Assembly (NCBI RefSeq): GCF_018130765.1
Contig: NZ_JAFCJZ010000011.1
Span: 62,001 to 126,000 of the forward strand
Direction: 5' to 3'
From: Bradyrhizobium iriomotense
GTDB lineage: Bacteria > Pseudomonadota > Alphaproteobacteria > Rhizobiales > Xanthobacteraceae
DNA: 64,000 nt
Shown here: piece after piece, positions 25,431 to 33,865 of the stretch
How positions within the stretch are numbered: the stretch's first letter is position 1
Layout of the letters: each line of letters opens with the position of its first letter
Made by a program: the position numbers and the translations under genes
Notes under the pieces: generated by a model
Seen by the model: the letters and a program-made list of their open reading frames with translations, nothing else
Told to the model about the DNA's origin: nothing
Databases searched by the model: none

Positions 25431-25811
25431 ATGAGCGTACCCGCCAACGTCCAGCGCTTCGAAGCGCTGCTCTATGCATCGTTGATGCTGGATGCCGTCT
25501 CGGTCGCGGTGCAGGACCGCACGCCCAATGCCGAGATGACCGAGCAGATGATCATGACGGCGACCTTGCTCGCCGGCGGCATGATCCTGCTCCTCGTCTA
25601 TTTCGTCTGGCTGGCTGCGCGTTGGCGCAAGAACTGGCCGCGCTGGGTGCTGGCGGCAGCGCTGGTGCTGTCGGTGATCTCGCTCGGCCAGATCATCGGC
25701 GAGAAGGGCATGGAGCTCGACAGCGCCATCGAAATCGTCTCCTGCGTGCTGACGACGATGGGCCTGTATTTTTCCTTCAGCGGCGATGCGCAGGGCTGGT
25801 TCAACACGTAA
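25431..25811 (+). CDS. Small membrane protein of unknown function
   Basis: 126 aa with about three hydrophobic segments: TATLLAGGMILLLVYFVWLA, WVLAAALVLSVISLGQII and a weaker C-terminal one around IVSCVLTTMGLYFSF. The N-terminus (VQRFEALLYASLMLDAVSVA) resembles small inner-membrane proteins of rhizobia. It starts 21 bases after era, so it is probably the operon tail. No enzymatic motif. Confidence 0.8.
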   Translation: MSVPANVQRFEALLYASLMLDAVSVAVQDRTPNAEMTEQMIMTATLLAGGMILLLVYFVWLAARWRKNWPRWVLAAALVLSVISLGQIIGEKGMELDSAIEIVSCVLTTMGLYFSFSGDAQGWFNT

Positions 25812-25826
25812 GTTTTCAGGCGATGC

Positions 25827-25912
25827 CGTAGGGTGGATTAGCGAAGCGTAATCCACCATTCAGGTGTGCGCGGGTAGTTGGCGGATTACGCCTTCGGCTA
25901 ATCCGCCCTACG
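25827..25912. repeat. Dispersed palindromic element (GTAGGGTGG family)
   Basis: Outer ends GTAGGGTGG / CCGCCCTAC enclose two smaller hairpins (GGATTAG...TAATCC and GGATTACGCCTTCGGCTAATCC). The same outer consensus frames the element at 55440. Sits between convergent genes, a usual location for such elements. Confidence 0.75.
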
Positions 25913-25915
25913 ATT

Positions 25916-26230
25916 CTATGATCGGTAGGCGTGGACAATGATCACCGCGCTTGCGACGATGGCCCAGATCACGAAGCCCGCGATCACGCCGAGCGCCGGT
26001 GACAGGATCACCCGGCCTTCGCCCGGCCGCCTGATATGCAGGGCGCCCGTCCAGCCAACGCGGGTCAGACGTTCCGGAAACTCGACCCTGACTTTGCCCA
26101 AGGTGATCACGAACAGCAGCGCCAGCGCAGTGAAATAGAAAACGGCCGGCACTGCATCGAAGATGACCTTCCAGACGACCCAGATCACCAACTCGATAAT
26201 GGGGGCGATCAATCCGGCAATGAAGTCCAT
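25916..26230 (-). CDS. Small membrane protein of unknown function
   Basis: 104 aa starting MDFIAGLIAPIIELVIWVVW, with hydrophobic segments at about 5-20, 25-47 and 80-100 and a basic loop (RVEFPERLTRVGWTGALHIR) between. The ATG at 26230 has GGA upstream; 26251 is an alternative. It is divergent from recO, 58 bases away, so they share a promoter region. No family recognised. Confidence 0.72.
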   Translation of the reverse strand: MDFIAGLIAPIIELVIWVVWKVIFDAVPAVFYFTALALLFVITLGKVRVEFPERLTRVGWTGALHIRRPGEGRVILSPALGVIAGFVIWAIVASAVIIVHAYRS

Positions 26231-26288
26231 TGTGATTCCAAGCGTGTCCAAACTTCTGCATCAAGGCATATCGCGCTATACTTTGCAC

Positions 26289-27038
26289 ATGGAATGGACC
26301 GACGAAGGCATCGTGCTGGGCGTGCGGCGGCATGGCGAGAGCAGCGCCATCGTCGAGCTCTTGACGCGCGCGCACGGCAGGCATCTCGGCCTCGTGCGCG
26401 GCGGTGCCAGCTCGCGGCTGCGGCCGCTGCTCCAGCCCGGCAACAGCGTCAGCGCGGTGTGGCGGGCGCGGCTCGACGAGCATCTCGGCACCTACGCCAT
26501 CGAAGGGCTGAAGCTGCGTGCGGCGTCGCTGCTGGGATCCTCTCATGGCGTCTACGGCGTCACTCATCTCGCCTCGATTGCGCGGCTGCTGCCGGAGCGC
26601 GATCCGCATGAGGAGATATTCTCGCTGCTCGAACATTCGCTGGACGATTTCGACGACATCGGCAGCGCCGCGGTGCATCTCATTCACTTCGAACTGGCGA
26701 TGCTCGCCGAGCTCGGCTTCGGGCTCGCGCTGGAGAATTGCGCGGTGACCGGCGAGACCACGGACCTGATCTACGTTTCGCCCAAATCCGGCGGGGCGGT
26801 ATCGCGCGGCGCGGGCGAGCCGTGGCGGGACCGGCTGTTGCGGCTGCCTCCGTTCCTGCGGCACGGCGAAACCGCGAGCGAACTCACAGAGCAGGATCTC
26901 CAGGATGGCTTCCGGCTGACCGGCCTGTTCCTGCTGCGCCACGTGCTGGAGCCGCGCGGGCAGGGCCATTCCGATGCGCGGGCCGGCTTCATCAATGCGC
27001 TGCTACGGCAGCAGGCGAGGGCGATTTCGGGACCATGA
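26289..27038 (+). CDS. recO: DNA repair protein RecO
   Basis: 249 aa. Helps RecR load RecA on SSB-coated DNA in gap repair. N-terminal OB fold: MEWTDEGIVLGVRRHGESSA, IVELLTRAHGRHLGLVRGG; C-terminal helical domain with a remnant zinc region (ALENCAVTGETTDLIYVSPK) where only one of the four family Cys is left, as usual in alphaproteobacteria. The ATG at 26289 begins the homology; an earlier in-frame ATG at 26163 does not. Confidence 0.95.
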   Translation: MEWTDEGIVLGVRRHGESSAIVELLTRAHGRHLGLVRGGASSRLRPLLQPGNSVSAVWRARLDEHLGTYAIEGLKLRAASLLGSSHGVYGVTHLASIARLLPERDPHEEIFSLLEHSLDDFDDIGSAAVHLIHFELAMLAELGFGLALENCAVTGETTDLIYVSPKSGGAVSRGAGEPWRDRLLRLPPFLRHGETASELTEQDLQDGFRLTGLFLLRHVLEPRGQGHSDARAGFINALLRQQARAISGP

Positions 27039-27137
27039 GGGAACTGCGCATCTGCTCTGCCTGAGGGCATGGAGCTCCCGGGAACGAAATCGGCGTGATC
27101 GCGTTGGCGCCAGGGTTCCACAATGGGGACAGCCTAA

Positions 27138-27407
27138 ATGTTGATCAGAGGATTTGCGCTGTCGGCGGCGCTGCTTGCCCTTGCGCCGGACGCGATGGCT
27201 GGCGAGCCGCAACCCGGCCTGTTTCGCCGCGCCTCCTGCACGGTCGTGCGCTACTATGTGGCGAAATACTCCGCGGCGGCCGCGGAGACGTGGGCGCGCT
27301 CCCACGGCGCAACGGAGGCCGAGATCGAGACGGCCCGCCGCTGCCTGACCAACATCCCGGCACAGGCAAAGACCCAGACCGTGACCGCCGGATGGGCCGG
27401 GCAGTAG
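27138..27407 (+). CDS. Small exported protein of unknown function
   Basis: 89 aa. Residues 1-21 (MLIRGFALSAALLALAPDAMA) form a Sec signal peptide ending AMA. The mature part has two Cys (RRASCTVVRYYVAKYSAAAA and TARRCLTNIP), likely a periplasmic disulfide. The middle (AETWARSHGATEAEIETARR) is helical. No family recognised; it follows recO by 99 bases on the same strand. Confidence 0.72.
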   Translation: MLIRGFALSAALLALAPDAMAGEPQPGLFRRASCTVVRYYVAKYSAAAAETWARSHGATEAEIETARRCLTNIPAQAKTQTVTAGWAGQ

Positions 27408-27478
27408 CCCGCCCACAAGGAACGGATTGATCCTGAACCGGGCTGCACGGGACAACGTCGCGAGATCCGCTCGTCGTT

Positions 27479-28486
27479 TCATCTCTGGGAGGGGGCGGAG
27501 CTTGCTTGGGCGTGCCCATCGTCAGAGAGAGGGAATGATGTGACTCCCAGGGTTTGCGAGGGACGCTCCCCGAACATCATCGAATAATACTGCGAGAAGC
27601 GCCCGAGCTCGTAGAAGCCCTGCTGCATCGCGACCGCCGCCACGGTGGTCGAACCCGGCCTGCTCTCTCGCAAGATGGAGTGAATGGTGCACAGGCGCTT
27701 ATGGCGCAGGAAGGTGACGGGGCCGAGCCCGAACACCTCTTGAAAGGCGCGATGCAGGGTACGTCGCGACACCATGAACGCGGCGCATATTTCCGAAACA
27801 TGCACCGGGCGCGTGCCGGCCTGGTCAAGATACTCCTCGACTCTGCGGATGAGCCGCCTTGCTGAAGGAAGTCTGCCGCCGTCATCGGGCGGCAGCGACG
27901 ACATCACGTTCGCAGCCATGCATTCGACGATCGATCGCTTCCAGAAATCGGCTGTCGACGGCGTCAGGCCGTGCTTGTGGGTGGCCAGATGGGACATGAT
28001 CCGGATCAGACGACGCGAGGCCAATGCGCCGGTCGCGAGGTCCGCCCGGAAGTGACCGCGCCTGCGCCAAGTGTCGGGATCGCTCAGACGCGCCTCTCCG
28101 CCGAACAGCTCCGCCACCTGATCGAGATCGAAGCGCATGGCCGCATAAGCGGATGCGCCGTGAAAGACGCCATCATGCTCGAGCAGCGGCGGAATCACGA
28201 GCACATCGTTGAGCTGCATGTCGAAGGACCAATGGGCAACGCGCTGCTCGGCTGCCAGCAGCATCCCGATGATGAGCTTGGCGTCGCTGGACGTGCGCTG
28301 CGTGCGCATTCCGATGTTGAAGGCGCCGATGCTGAGCGAGAAATCGCCGATGCCGACATGGGACAATGTCCCGCGTAGCCGCCCGCGTCCGAGCTGCATG
28401 ACGTCGACGTGAGAGCCGTGCACGGCCTGGTGTAGGCCCTCGAAACCGTCGAGCTTCCGCGAATCAACCAGAAGAGACTGCTCCAT
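27479..28486 (-). CDS. AraC-family transcriptional regulator
   Basis: 335 aa. The C-terminal AraC/XylS domain (about residues 215-320) shows two helix-turn-helices: VHVSEICAAFMVSRRTLHRA and FYELGRFSQYYSMMFGERPS, with the linker FLRHKRLCTIHSIL. The N-terminal 200 residues are a cupin-like sensor of unknown ligand (LSIGAFNIGMRTQRTSSDAK). It is divergent from the FGE gene at 28997, 510 bases away, so control of that locus is plausible but unproven. Confidence 0.9.
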   Translation of the reverse strand: MEQSLLVDSRKLDGFEGLHQAVHGSHVDVMQLGRGRLRGTLSHVGIGDFSLSIGAFNIGMRTQRTSSDAKLIIGMLLAAEQRVAHWSFDMQLNDVLVIPPLLEHDGVFHGASAYAAMRFDLDQVAELFGGEARLSDPDTWRRRGHFRADLATGALASRRLIRIMSHLATHKHGLTPSTADFWKRSIVECMAANVMSSLPPDDGGRLPSARRLIRRVEEYLDQAGTRPVHVSEICAAFMVSRRTLHRAFQEVFGLGPVTFLRHKRLCTIHSILRESRPGSTTVAAVAMQQGFYELGRFSQYYSMMFGERPSQTLGVTSFPLSDDGHAQASSAPSQR

Positions 28487-28996
28487 GGTCGTACACTTGT
28501 CTTGAAGCGCGACATTTGTGCGGCAGACGACAAGCGAAATACCACCACAACGCGAAGAGGTGCTGTGAATTGAGTTCGCGTTTTGAGGCGAATGATCGTC
28601 GAATGCGACGCGATAAATCCGGCCGCGAGGCTGCGAATTGTGCGGCTATGAGACGCAGCATCGCTCGGTCCCGGCCATCGCCGCGAGATGCTGGCACAAT
28701 CTGCACATCACAGTCGCTGCATCTTCGGATACCATTTGCAACCTAAGCGATATGAATCGAAAGCGCGCTGCGGATCGCGGCGCGGAAGGGGCAGCGTGCT
28801 GCTGCATGCTCTGAACGCGTGCGCGCAAGAACGGGAGAGATGTTGACGCAACTCGCGATCTACATCTCCGGCCCTCAGCGCCAGGGAAGAGGGGGGACCA
28901 GACCATGCGTCCAATGCGCGAGGCAATCTGCCGTCATCGGCGGCTGCCGAAGTCCGTATCATAGCACCTGTGGACTACGCGTATCGGAGTTCCACC
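28487..28996. promoter_or_regulatory. Divergent intergenic region between araC-type gene and FGE
   Basis: About 510 bases without a supportable gene; open frames are short and not protein-like. It must hold the promoters of the regulator and the FGE operon. No FixK-like palindrome such as that at 9077 was seen here, and no obvious AraC half-site pair could be picked by eye. Confidence 0.4.
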
Positions 28997-30010
28997 ATGC
29001 TGCGGGCCGACCTGGATCACTGCGAGTGGTTGCCGGATGATGTGAAGACCGGCGAGATGGTCTTCATTCCCGGCGGCACCTTCCGTATGGGATCCGATCA
29101 CCACTATCCCGAGGAAGCGCCGAGCCATCGTGTCTCAGTCGACGGCTTCTGGATCGACCGCACGCCGGTGACCAACCGGCAGTTCGAGCAGTTCGTCAAC
29201 GCCACCGGCCATGTGACGGAGGCGCAGGTCGTCCCTGATCCCAAGGACTATCCAGGCGCGCTCAGGGAGATGCTCTACGCGGGCTCACTGGTGTTCTCGC
29301 CGCTGCCGCGCATCACGGATCTTGCCGACTGGAGCCAGTGGTGGTCCTTCATGCGCGGCGCCAATTGGCGCCATCCCTACGGCCCCGGCAGCAATATCAA
29401 AGGGCTCGACGACCACCCGGTCGTGCACGTCTCCTACAATGACGCGACCGCCTATGCGCGCTGGGCTGGCAAGGACCTGCCGACGGAAGCGGAGTGGGAG
29501 TTCGCTGCGCGCGGCGGGCTCGACGGCGAGGAGTTTGCCTGGGGTGACGCGCTGATGCCGGGCGGCAGGCACATGGCCAACATCTGGCAGGGAAACTTCC
29601 CTGTCCAGAACCTCGGCGAGGATGGGTTCAAGCGTACCTCGCCGGTCATGGCCTTTCCGCCGAACGGCTACGGGCTCTACGACATGATCGGCAATGTCTG
29701 GGAGTGGACCTCGGACTGGTGGTCGTCGCGGCATCAGGCCGAAGCGGCGAAGCCCTGCTGCATTCCCAGAAATCCGCGTGGCGGCCGGGAAGATGCGAGC
29801 TTTGATCCATGTCAACCCGACGTCCGCATCCCGCGCAAAGTCTTGAAGGGCGGCTCACACCTCTGCGCGCCGAATTACTGCCGCCGCTACCGCCCGGCGG
29901 CGCGGCATGCCGAGCCGATCGATACCTCGACCAGCCATGTCGGCTTCCGCTGCGTGGTGCGGTCACCGTTTGGTGTTCACCACGAGCAAGAAGGAACAGC
30001 CGCAGCATAG
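28997..30010 (+). CDS. Formylglycine-generating enzyme (sulfatase-modifying factor)
   Basis: 337 aa. Oxidises the active-site Cys of sulfatases to formylglycine. FGE-sulfatase domain: VFIPGGTFRMGSDHHYPEEA, GFWIDRTPVTNRQFEQFVNA, YARWAGKDLPTEAEWEFAAR, GLYDMIGNVWEWTSDWW. The catalytic Cys pair is present at Cys290 and Cys295 (GGSHLCAPNYCRRYR). The ATG at 28997 has GGAG seven bases upstream; a GTG at 28970 is the alternative. No signal peptide. Its adjacent sulfatase is deleted; the only full sulfatase in the window is at 9740. Confidence 0.93.
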   Translation: MLRADLDHCEWLPDDVKTGEMVFIPGGTFRMGSDHHYPEEAPSHRVSVDGFWIDRTPVTNRQFEQFVNATGHVTEAQVVPDPKDYPGALREMLYAGSLVFSPLPRITDLADWSQWWSFMRGANWRHPYGPGSNIKGLDDHPVVHVSYNDATAYARWAGKDLPTEAEWEFAARGGLDGEEFAWGDALMPGGRHMANIWQGNFPVQNLGEDGFKRTSPVMAFPPNGYGLYDMIGNVWEWTSDWWSSRHQAEAAKPCCIPRNPRGGREDASFDPCQPDVRIPRKVLKGGSHLCAPNYCRRYRPAARHAEPIDTSTSHVGFRCVVRSPFGVHHEQEGTAAA

Positions 30011-30019
30011 GAGTGTCAG

Positions 30020-30184
30020 ATGAGTACCCAATTGGAGAACAACAACAACCAGTCTCGGGCTGACCAACCGCTCAATCGCAGACATCTGCTGCTTGGAACG
30101 TCCTCGATCGTCGCCGCTGCGGCACTGACGTCGGAGGCAATGGCGCAGGCCCAGATGGCCGCGGGCTCACCTACAATTTCATGA
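30020..30184 (+). pseudogene. Sulfatase remnant: leader only
   Basis: Nine bases after the FGE stop an ATG opens a frame that encodes a Tat-type leader (NRRHLLLGTSSIVAAAALTS, then EAMAQAQ) very like that of the sulfatase at 9740, preceded by an Asn-rich stretch. The frame stops after 54 codons at 30184. The whole sulfatase body is missing, and from about 30163 the sequence belongs to a different gene in another frame. A genuine sulfatase here was probably removed by deletion. Confidence 0.8.
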
Positions 30185-30540
30185 ACCCGTTCCTCCAGTA
30201 CCAGAACGGCATCGACTTCCATGTCGATTGGGCGGCGTCCCAGTTTGTCAGCAAGAATGTCCATATCGGCGTCGCCCGCTATTTCTTCCAGCAGCTCACC
30301 GACGACAGCGGTCCCGGCGCCAGGCTTGGCGGCTTCAGGGGGCAGGCGGTCGGCATCGGGCCGCAGATCGGTTTCATGATCCCGATGTCCGACGGCTACC
30401 AGGGCTATCTCAATGTCCGTGGCTACAAGGACCTGGAGGTCGAGAACCGGCCGAACAGCTGGTCGACCTGGGTCACCTTCTCGGTCTCGCCGGCCGCGCC
30501 TGCGCCGGCGGCGACGAAGCCCATCGTTCGAAAGTACTGA
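30163..30540 (+). pseudogene. C-terminal remnant of a SphA/MetA-type outer-membrane protein
   Basis: The frame ending at 30540 reads GLTYNFMNPFLQYQNGID, then VGIGPQIGFMIPMSDGYQGY and ENRPNSWSTWVTFSVS. This matches, from memory, the C-terminal barrel of SphA/Phenol_MetA_deg family proteins (about 120 of 300 residues). The N-terminal two thirds and the signal peptide are absent. The first in-frame ATG is at 30181, but there is no ribosome site or signal, so expression is unlikely. The left edge is the deletion join with the sulfatase leader. Confidence 0.75.
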
Positions 30541-30561
30541 GGGAGGCGCCGGCGTCGCTCG

Positions 30562-32667
30562 ATGGCGGGAGATCAAACCACAAAGCGCGCATTCAGCATC
30601 GGCTTTCAGACGTCGATCATCACGGTGTTCGTTGCCGTCGTGCTGATCGTGGGCTTGACGCTGGTCTATCTCAGCTTCGAACGCGTGACGGTGATCACGC
30701 AGAAGGCGGCCAGCAGCTTCATCGAGAAGGTGGCTCAACTGGGGGCGGACCACGTCGACGAGCAGTTCAAGAACGTTCGCGACAGTCTCGACATCCTGTC
30801 CGGCCTGCCGTCCATCCGGGAGGCCGACGTCGCCGACAACTCGCGGCTCTACAGCCTGATGGCGGCGATGCTGCGCAATGATCCGCAGCTCTTCAATCTC
30901 TATGTGGGCTATGAGGATGGTTCATTCATCGAGATGGACGTGATCGATCGCGCCAGGCCCGCTTTCAGGACGAGCCTGAACGTGGATCAGGATGCGGCCT
31001 TCCGGCTGGTGGTGATCTCGCGCACGGCGGGCGCCGCACCGGTGACCCAGTATCTGTCCGAGAACCTCATCCAGGTGGCCGAGGTCGCCGGCCCCAGGGA
31101 TTACGACCCGCGTCAGCGGCCCTGGTATGTCGAGGCATTCAGGAACGACAAGACGCTGCTCACCGGCCCTTACGTCTTCTACGCCACGGGCGAACCCGGT
31201 TACACGCTGCGGACGCCGTTGAAGGAGGGACGGCGCGGCGTCGTCGCCGGAGACGTGCTGCTGAACCGCTTCGAAGACATGCTGGCGGAGCAGAAGCTCG
31301 GGCAGTCGGGACTCGCCTTCCTGTTCGACGGCAGCGAGCGGATCGTCGGCCATCCCGAGATGAGCCGCCTGATGGCCGAGATCCCGGAACGGCAGGACGA
31401 CCTGCCGCAGGTCGGCGCGCTCAAGCTGCCGGGCCTCGTGCCGATCATCCGCTCCTGGCGCGAGGGCGGGCCGGCCCAGCAATTCTTCACCGGCGCGTCG
31501 GGGCGCACTTATGTCGCCGCGGTTCATAAGCTTGAAACGACGGGCTCCGCCAACGTTCGCCTCGCGATGATCGCGCCGCTCGACGAATTCTACGCGCAGA
31601 TCATCGGCGAGCGCCGCACCCTGTTCGCGCTGGCGCTCGCTTTCGTCGGCGCCACGCTGCCATTCGCGTTCTGGCTGGGATCGCTGATGGCGCGGCCGCT
31701 GCGCAACATCGTCCAGCAGACCGACGAGATCCAGCGCTTTGAGATCGCGGAGCGGCCGCGCGTTCATTCCGTCATTACCGAGATCGAGGAACTCGGTCGC
31801 TCGGTGTTCACCATGCGTAGCGTGGTCCGCAGTTTTGCCAGCTTCATCCCGCGCCAGATCGTGCGGCAGCTGATCGAGACCGGCTCCTCGCTCAGCCTCG
31901 GCGGCGCCAGGCGCGAGGTGACGGTGCTGTTCACCGACATCGCCGATTTCACCGCCAAGACGGAACGGGCCGATCCGTCGCAGGTGATGATCCACACCTC
32001 GCGCTACTTCGCCGCATTGTCGGACGAGATCATGCGGCACCAGGGCACGATCGACAAATATATCGGCGATGCCGTGATGGCGTTCTGGAATGCGCCCGCC
32101 GATGACCCTGATCACACCGTCAATGCGTGCCGTGCCGTCCTGGCATGCGTCGTGGCAAATGAAGCGCTCAACAGGGAATTTCGGCGCGAGGGCTGGCCGC
32201 CCTACGATACGCGCTTCGGCCTTCACGTCGGCGATGCCGTGGTCGGCAATATCGGCTCGAGCGACCGGATGAACTACACCGCGCTCGGTGCCACCATCAA
32301 CCTGGCCTCGCGGCTGGAAGGGCTGAACAAGAACTACGGCACGCGCGTGCTGGTTAGTGCGGCCGTCCGCGCGCATGCCGGGCACGCCTTCCTGTTCCGG
32401 AGCGTCGACAGCATCAGGCCGAAGGGATTTGCCGAGGCGATCGAGGTCAGCGAGCTGCGCAGCGAGCTCGCGCAGGCGAACGAGGCCGAGATCGCGATGT
32501 GCCGACGCTGGGACGAGGTTTTCACGCTGATTGCCAAGGACGGTGCGGTCGAGACGACTCTGGCCCGGCTCGCCGGCTTCCTGCTCGATTATCCCGCGGA
32601 CGGCATCGCGCAGTATCACGCCCGGCGCCTCCGCGCGGCGGCCCAGAATCCGGGGGAGGCGGCGTGA
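30562..32667 (+). CDS. Membrane sensor adenylate cyclase (Cache - class III cyclase)
   Basis: 701 aa. TM1 at about 16-38, a periplasmic Cache-like sensor (with DYDPRQRPWYVEAFRNDKTL and TGPYVFYATGEPGYTLRTPL), TM2 at about 352-372, a HAMP-like linker, then a class III catalytic domain. Metal Asp residues are Asp459 (VLFTDIADFTAKTE) and Asp503 (IDKYIGDAVMAFWN); Lys499 favours ATP over GTP. Makes cAMP in response to a periplasmic ligand, probably a small organic molecule. Its stop overlaps the GTG of the next gene, so the two are coupled. Confidence 0.9.
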   Translation: MAGDQTTKRAFSIGFQTSIITVFVAVVLIVGLTLVYLSFERVTVITQKAASSFIEKVAQLGADHVDEQFKNVRDSLDILSGLPSIREADVADNSRLYSLMAAMLRNDPQLFNLYVGYEDGSFIEMDVIDRARPAFRTSLNVDQDAAFRLVVISRTAGAAPVTQYLSENLIQVAEVAGPRDYDPRQRPWYVEAFRNDKTLLTGPYVFYATGEPGYTLRTPLKEGRRGVVAGDVLLNRFEDMLAEQKLGQSGLAFLFDGSERIVGHPEMSRLMAEIPERQDDLPQVGALKLPGLVPIIRSWREGGPAQQFFTGASGRTYVAAVHKLETTGSANVRLAMIAPLDEFYAQIIGERRTLFALALAFVGATLPFAFWLGSLMARPLRNIVQQTDEIQRFEIAERPRVHSVITEIEELGRSVFTMRSVVRSFASFIPRQIVRQLIETGSSLSLGGARREVTVLFTDIADFTAKTERADPSQVMIHTSRYFAALSDEIMRHQGTIDKYIGDAVMAFWNAPADDPDHTVNACRAVLACVVANEALNREFRREGWPPYDTRFGLHVGDAVVGNIGSSDRMNYTALGATINLASRLEGLNKNYGTRVLVSAAVRAHAGHAFLFRSVDSIRPKGFAEAIEVSELRSELAQANEAEIAMCRRWDEVFTLIAKDGAVETTLARLAGFLLDYPADGIAQYHARRLRAAAQNPGEAA

Positions 32668-33671
32668 GCGCCGGCGACATCAGCCGCCGACGGTTGCTGC
32701 ATCGTGGCGCGGCCCTGGCCACCATGTCGGCGCTGGGCGCACCGGCTCTTGCGCAGGCGCGCAGCAGAGTGCGGCTCGGCTATCTCCACGTGGTTGCCGT
32801 GGACGGACACATCTGGACTGGTCTCGATCGCGGCTCGTTCGACCGCGAGGGAGTTGATTTCGAGCTGCACGAATTCAGCACCGGACCCGAGGTGTTCGAG
32901 GCGATGGGGAAGGGACGGGTCGATGTCGTGTCGGCTGGTGGCGTCATCTCGAACTATCTCGCGCTTGGCCAGGGCCGCGGCTTTCTCATCAACGACATCG
33001 AGGTGGCGACCGCGCAACTCTGGGTCCGGCCGACGCTCGGCGTCACGACCTTCGCCGACCTCAGGGGGAGACGGATCGCGACGACCACGAAGACGACCGC
33101 GCACATCTTTCTCGACAGGGCGCTACGCGCCAACAACATCAATCCGTCCGAGGTCCAGATCGTCAATCGCAGCATGCCCGCCGCGGTCCAGGCGTTCATC
33201 GCCGGCGACGTTCCTGCCGTGGCGCTCTGGGTGCCGTTCAATATCGCCGTGCGCCAGGCGCTGCCCGAGGCGATCAAGCTGGTCGATGCGTCCGCCTTCT
33301 ATCCGCAATCGGCCGTGCTGGGCGGTTGGGCCGCGAGGAGCGATTACTACGCGCAGAACAGGGAGGTACTGAGCCGCATCATCCGTGCCTGGACGGACGC
33401 GAACAATCACATGGTCCGCAATCCAGCGGCGGCCGCGGAGTCCTTGCAATGGTCGCACTATCAGCAGTCGGGTCGGGACGGCATCACCGAGGCCTTCAAG
33501 GCCCAGAAGCTTTATTCCTCGCGCGAATGGCGACGCCTCTATTCGGACGGCACCGTCGTGAAGTGGCTTCAGCAGGTCAGCGACTTCTTCATGGCAGATG
33601 CCGGAGTCACGAACCCGCTCCGGGCATCGGACTATTTCGACACGCAGCTCTATCTTTCGACCGTCGCGTAA
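32664..33671 (+). CDS. Tat-exported substrate-binding protein (NMT1/SsuA-like)
   Basis: 335 aa starting at GTG 32664, with GGGGGAGG upstream. The leader SRRRLLHRGAALATMSALGA ending ALAQA is Tat-type. The body resembles the periplasmic binding proteins of sulfonate/nitrate/taurine ABC importers: FADLRGRRIATTTKTTAHIF, VQAFIAGDVPAVALWVPFNI. No permease or ATPase gene is adjacent, so it may serve a distant transporter or act as a ligand-binding partner for the cyclase just upstream. Sulfur-compound binding is inferred from the FGE context. Confidence 0.82.
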   Translation: MSAGDISRRRLLHRGAALATMSALGAPALAQARSRVRLGYLHVVAVDGHIWTGLDRGSFDREGVDFELHEFSTGPEVFEAMGKGRVDVVSAGGVISNYLALGQGRGFLINDIEVATAQLWVRPTLGVTTFADLRGRRIATTTKTTAHIFLDRALRANNINPSEVQIVNRSMPAAVQAFIAGDVPAVALWVPFNIAVRQALPEAIKLVDASAFYPQSAVLGGWAARSDYYAQNREVLSRIIRAWTDANNHMVRNPAAAAESLQWSHYQQSGRDGITEAFKAQKLYSSREWRRLYSDGTVVKWLQQVSDFFMADAGVTNPLRASDYFDTQLYLSTVA

Positions 33672-33865
33672 CCCCATACCGCCCGAAGCAGCGGCAGGCG
33701 GCCTGTGGATAACTCAGCGGACCGCCCCAGCGCCGGGCAGGGGGCGCATGTCGCTGCCCAGCCTGCTATATATCCGCCCGAATCGCGCCCCAGCGGGGGA
33801 GAATTGGCCAGGTTTTTGGGAAGTTGCCCGAGGCCCGGCCGGAAGTCTTTGAAAGTAAAGGCCTA

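Noticed and set aside
30922..32619. 565-codon open frame antisense to the sensor cyclase
   Set aside because: Shadow frame; the cyclase has full domain structure and catalytic residues.
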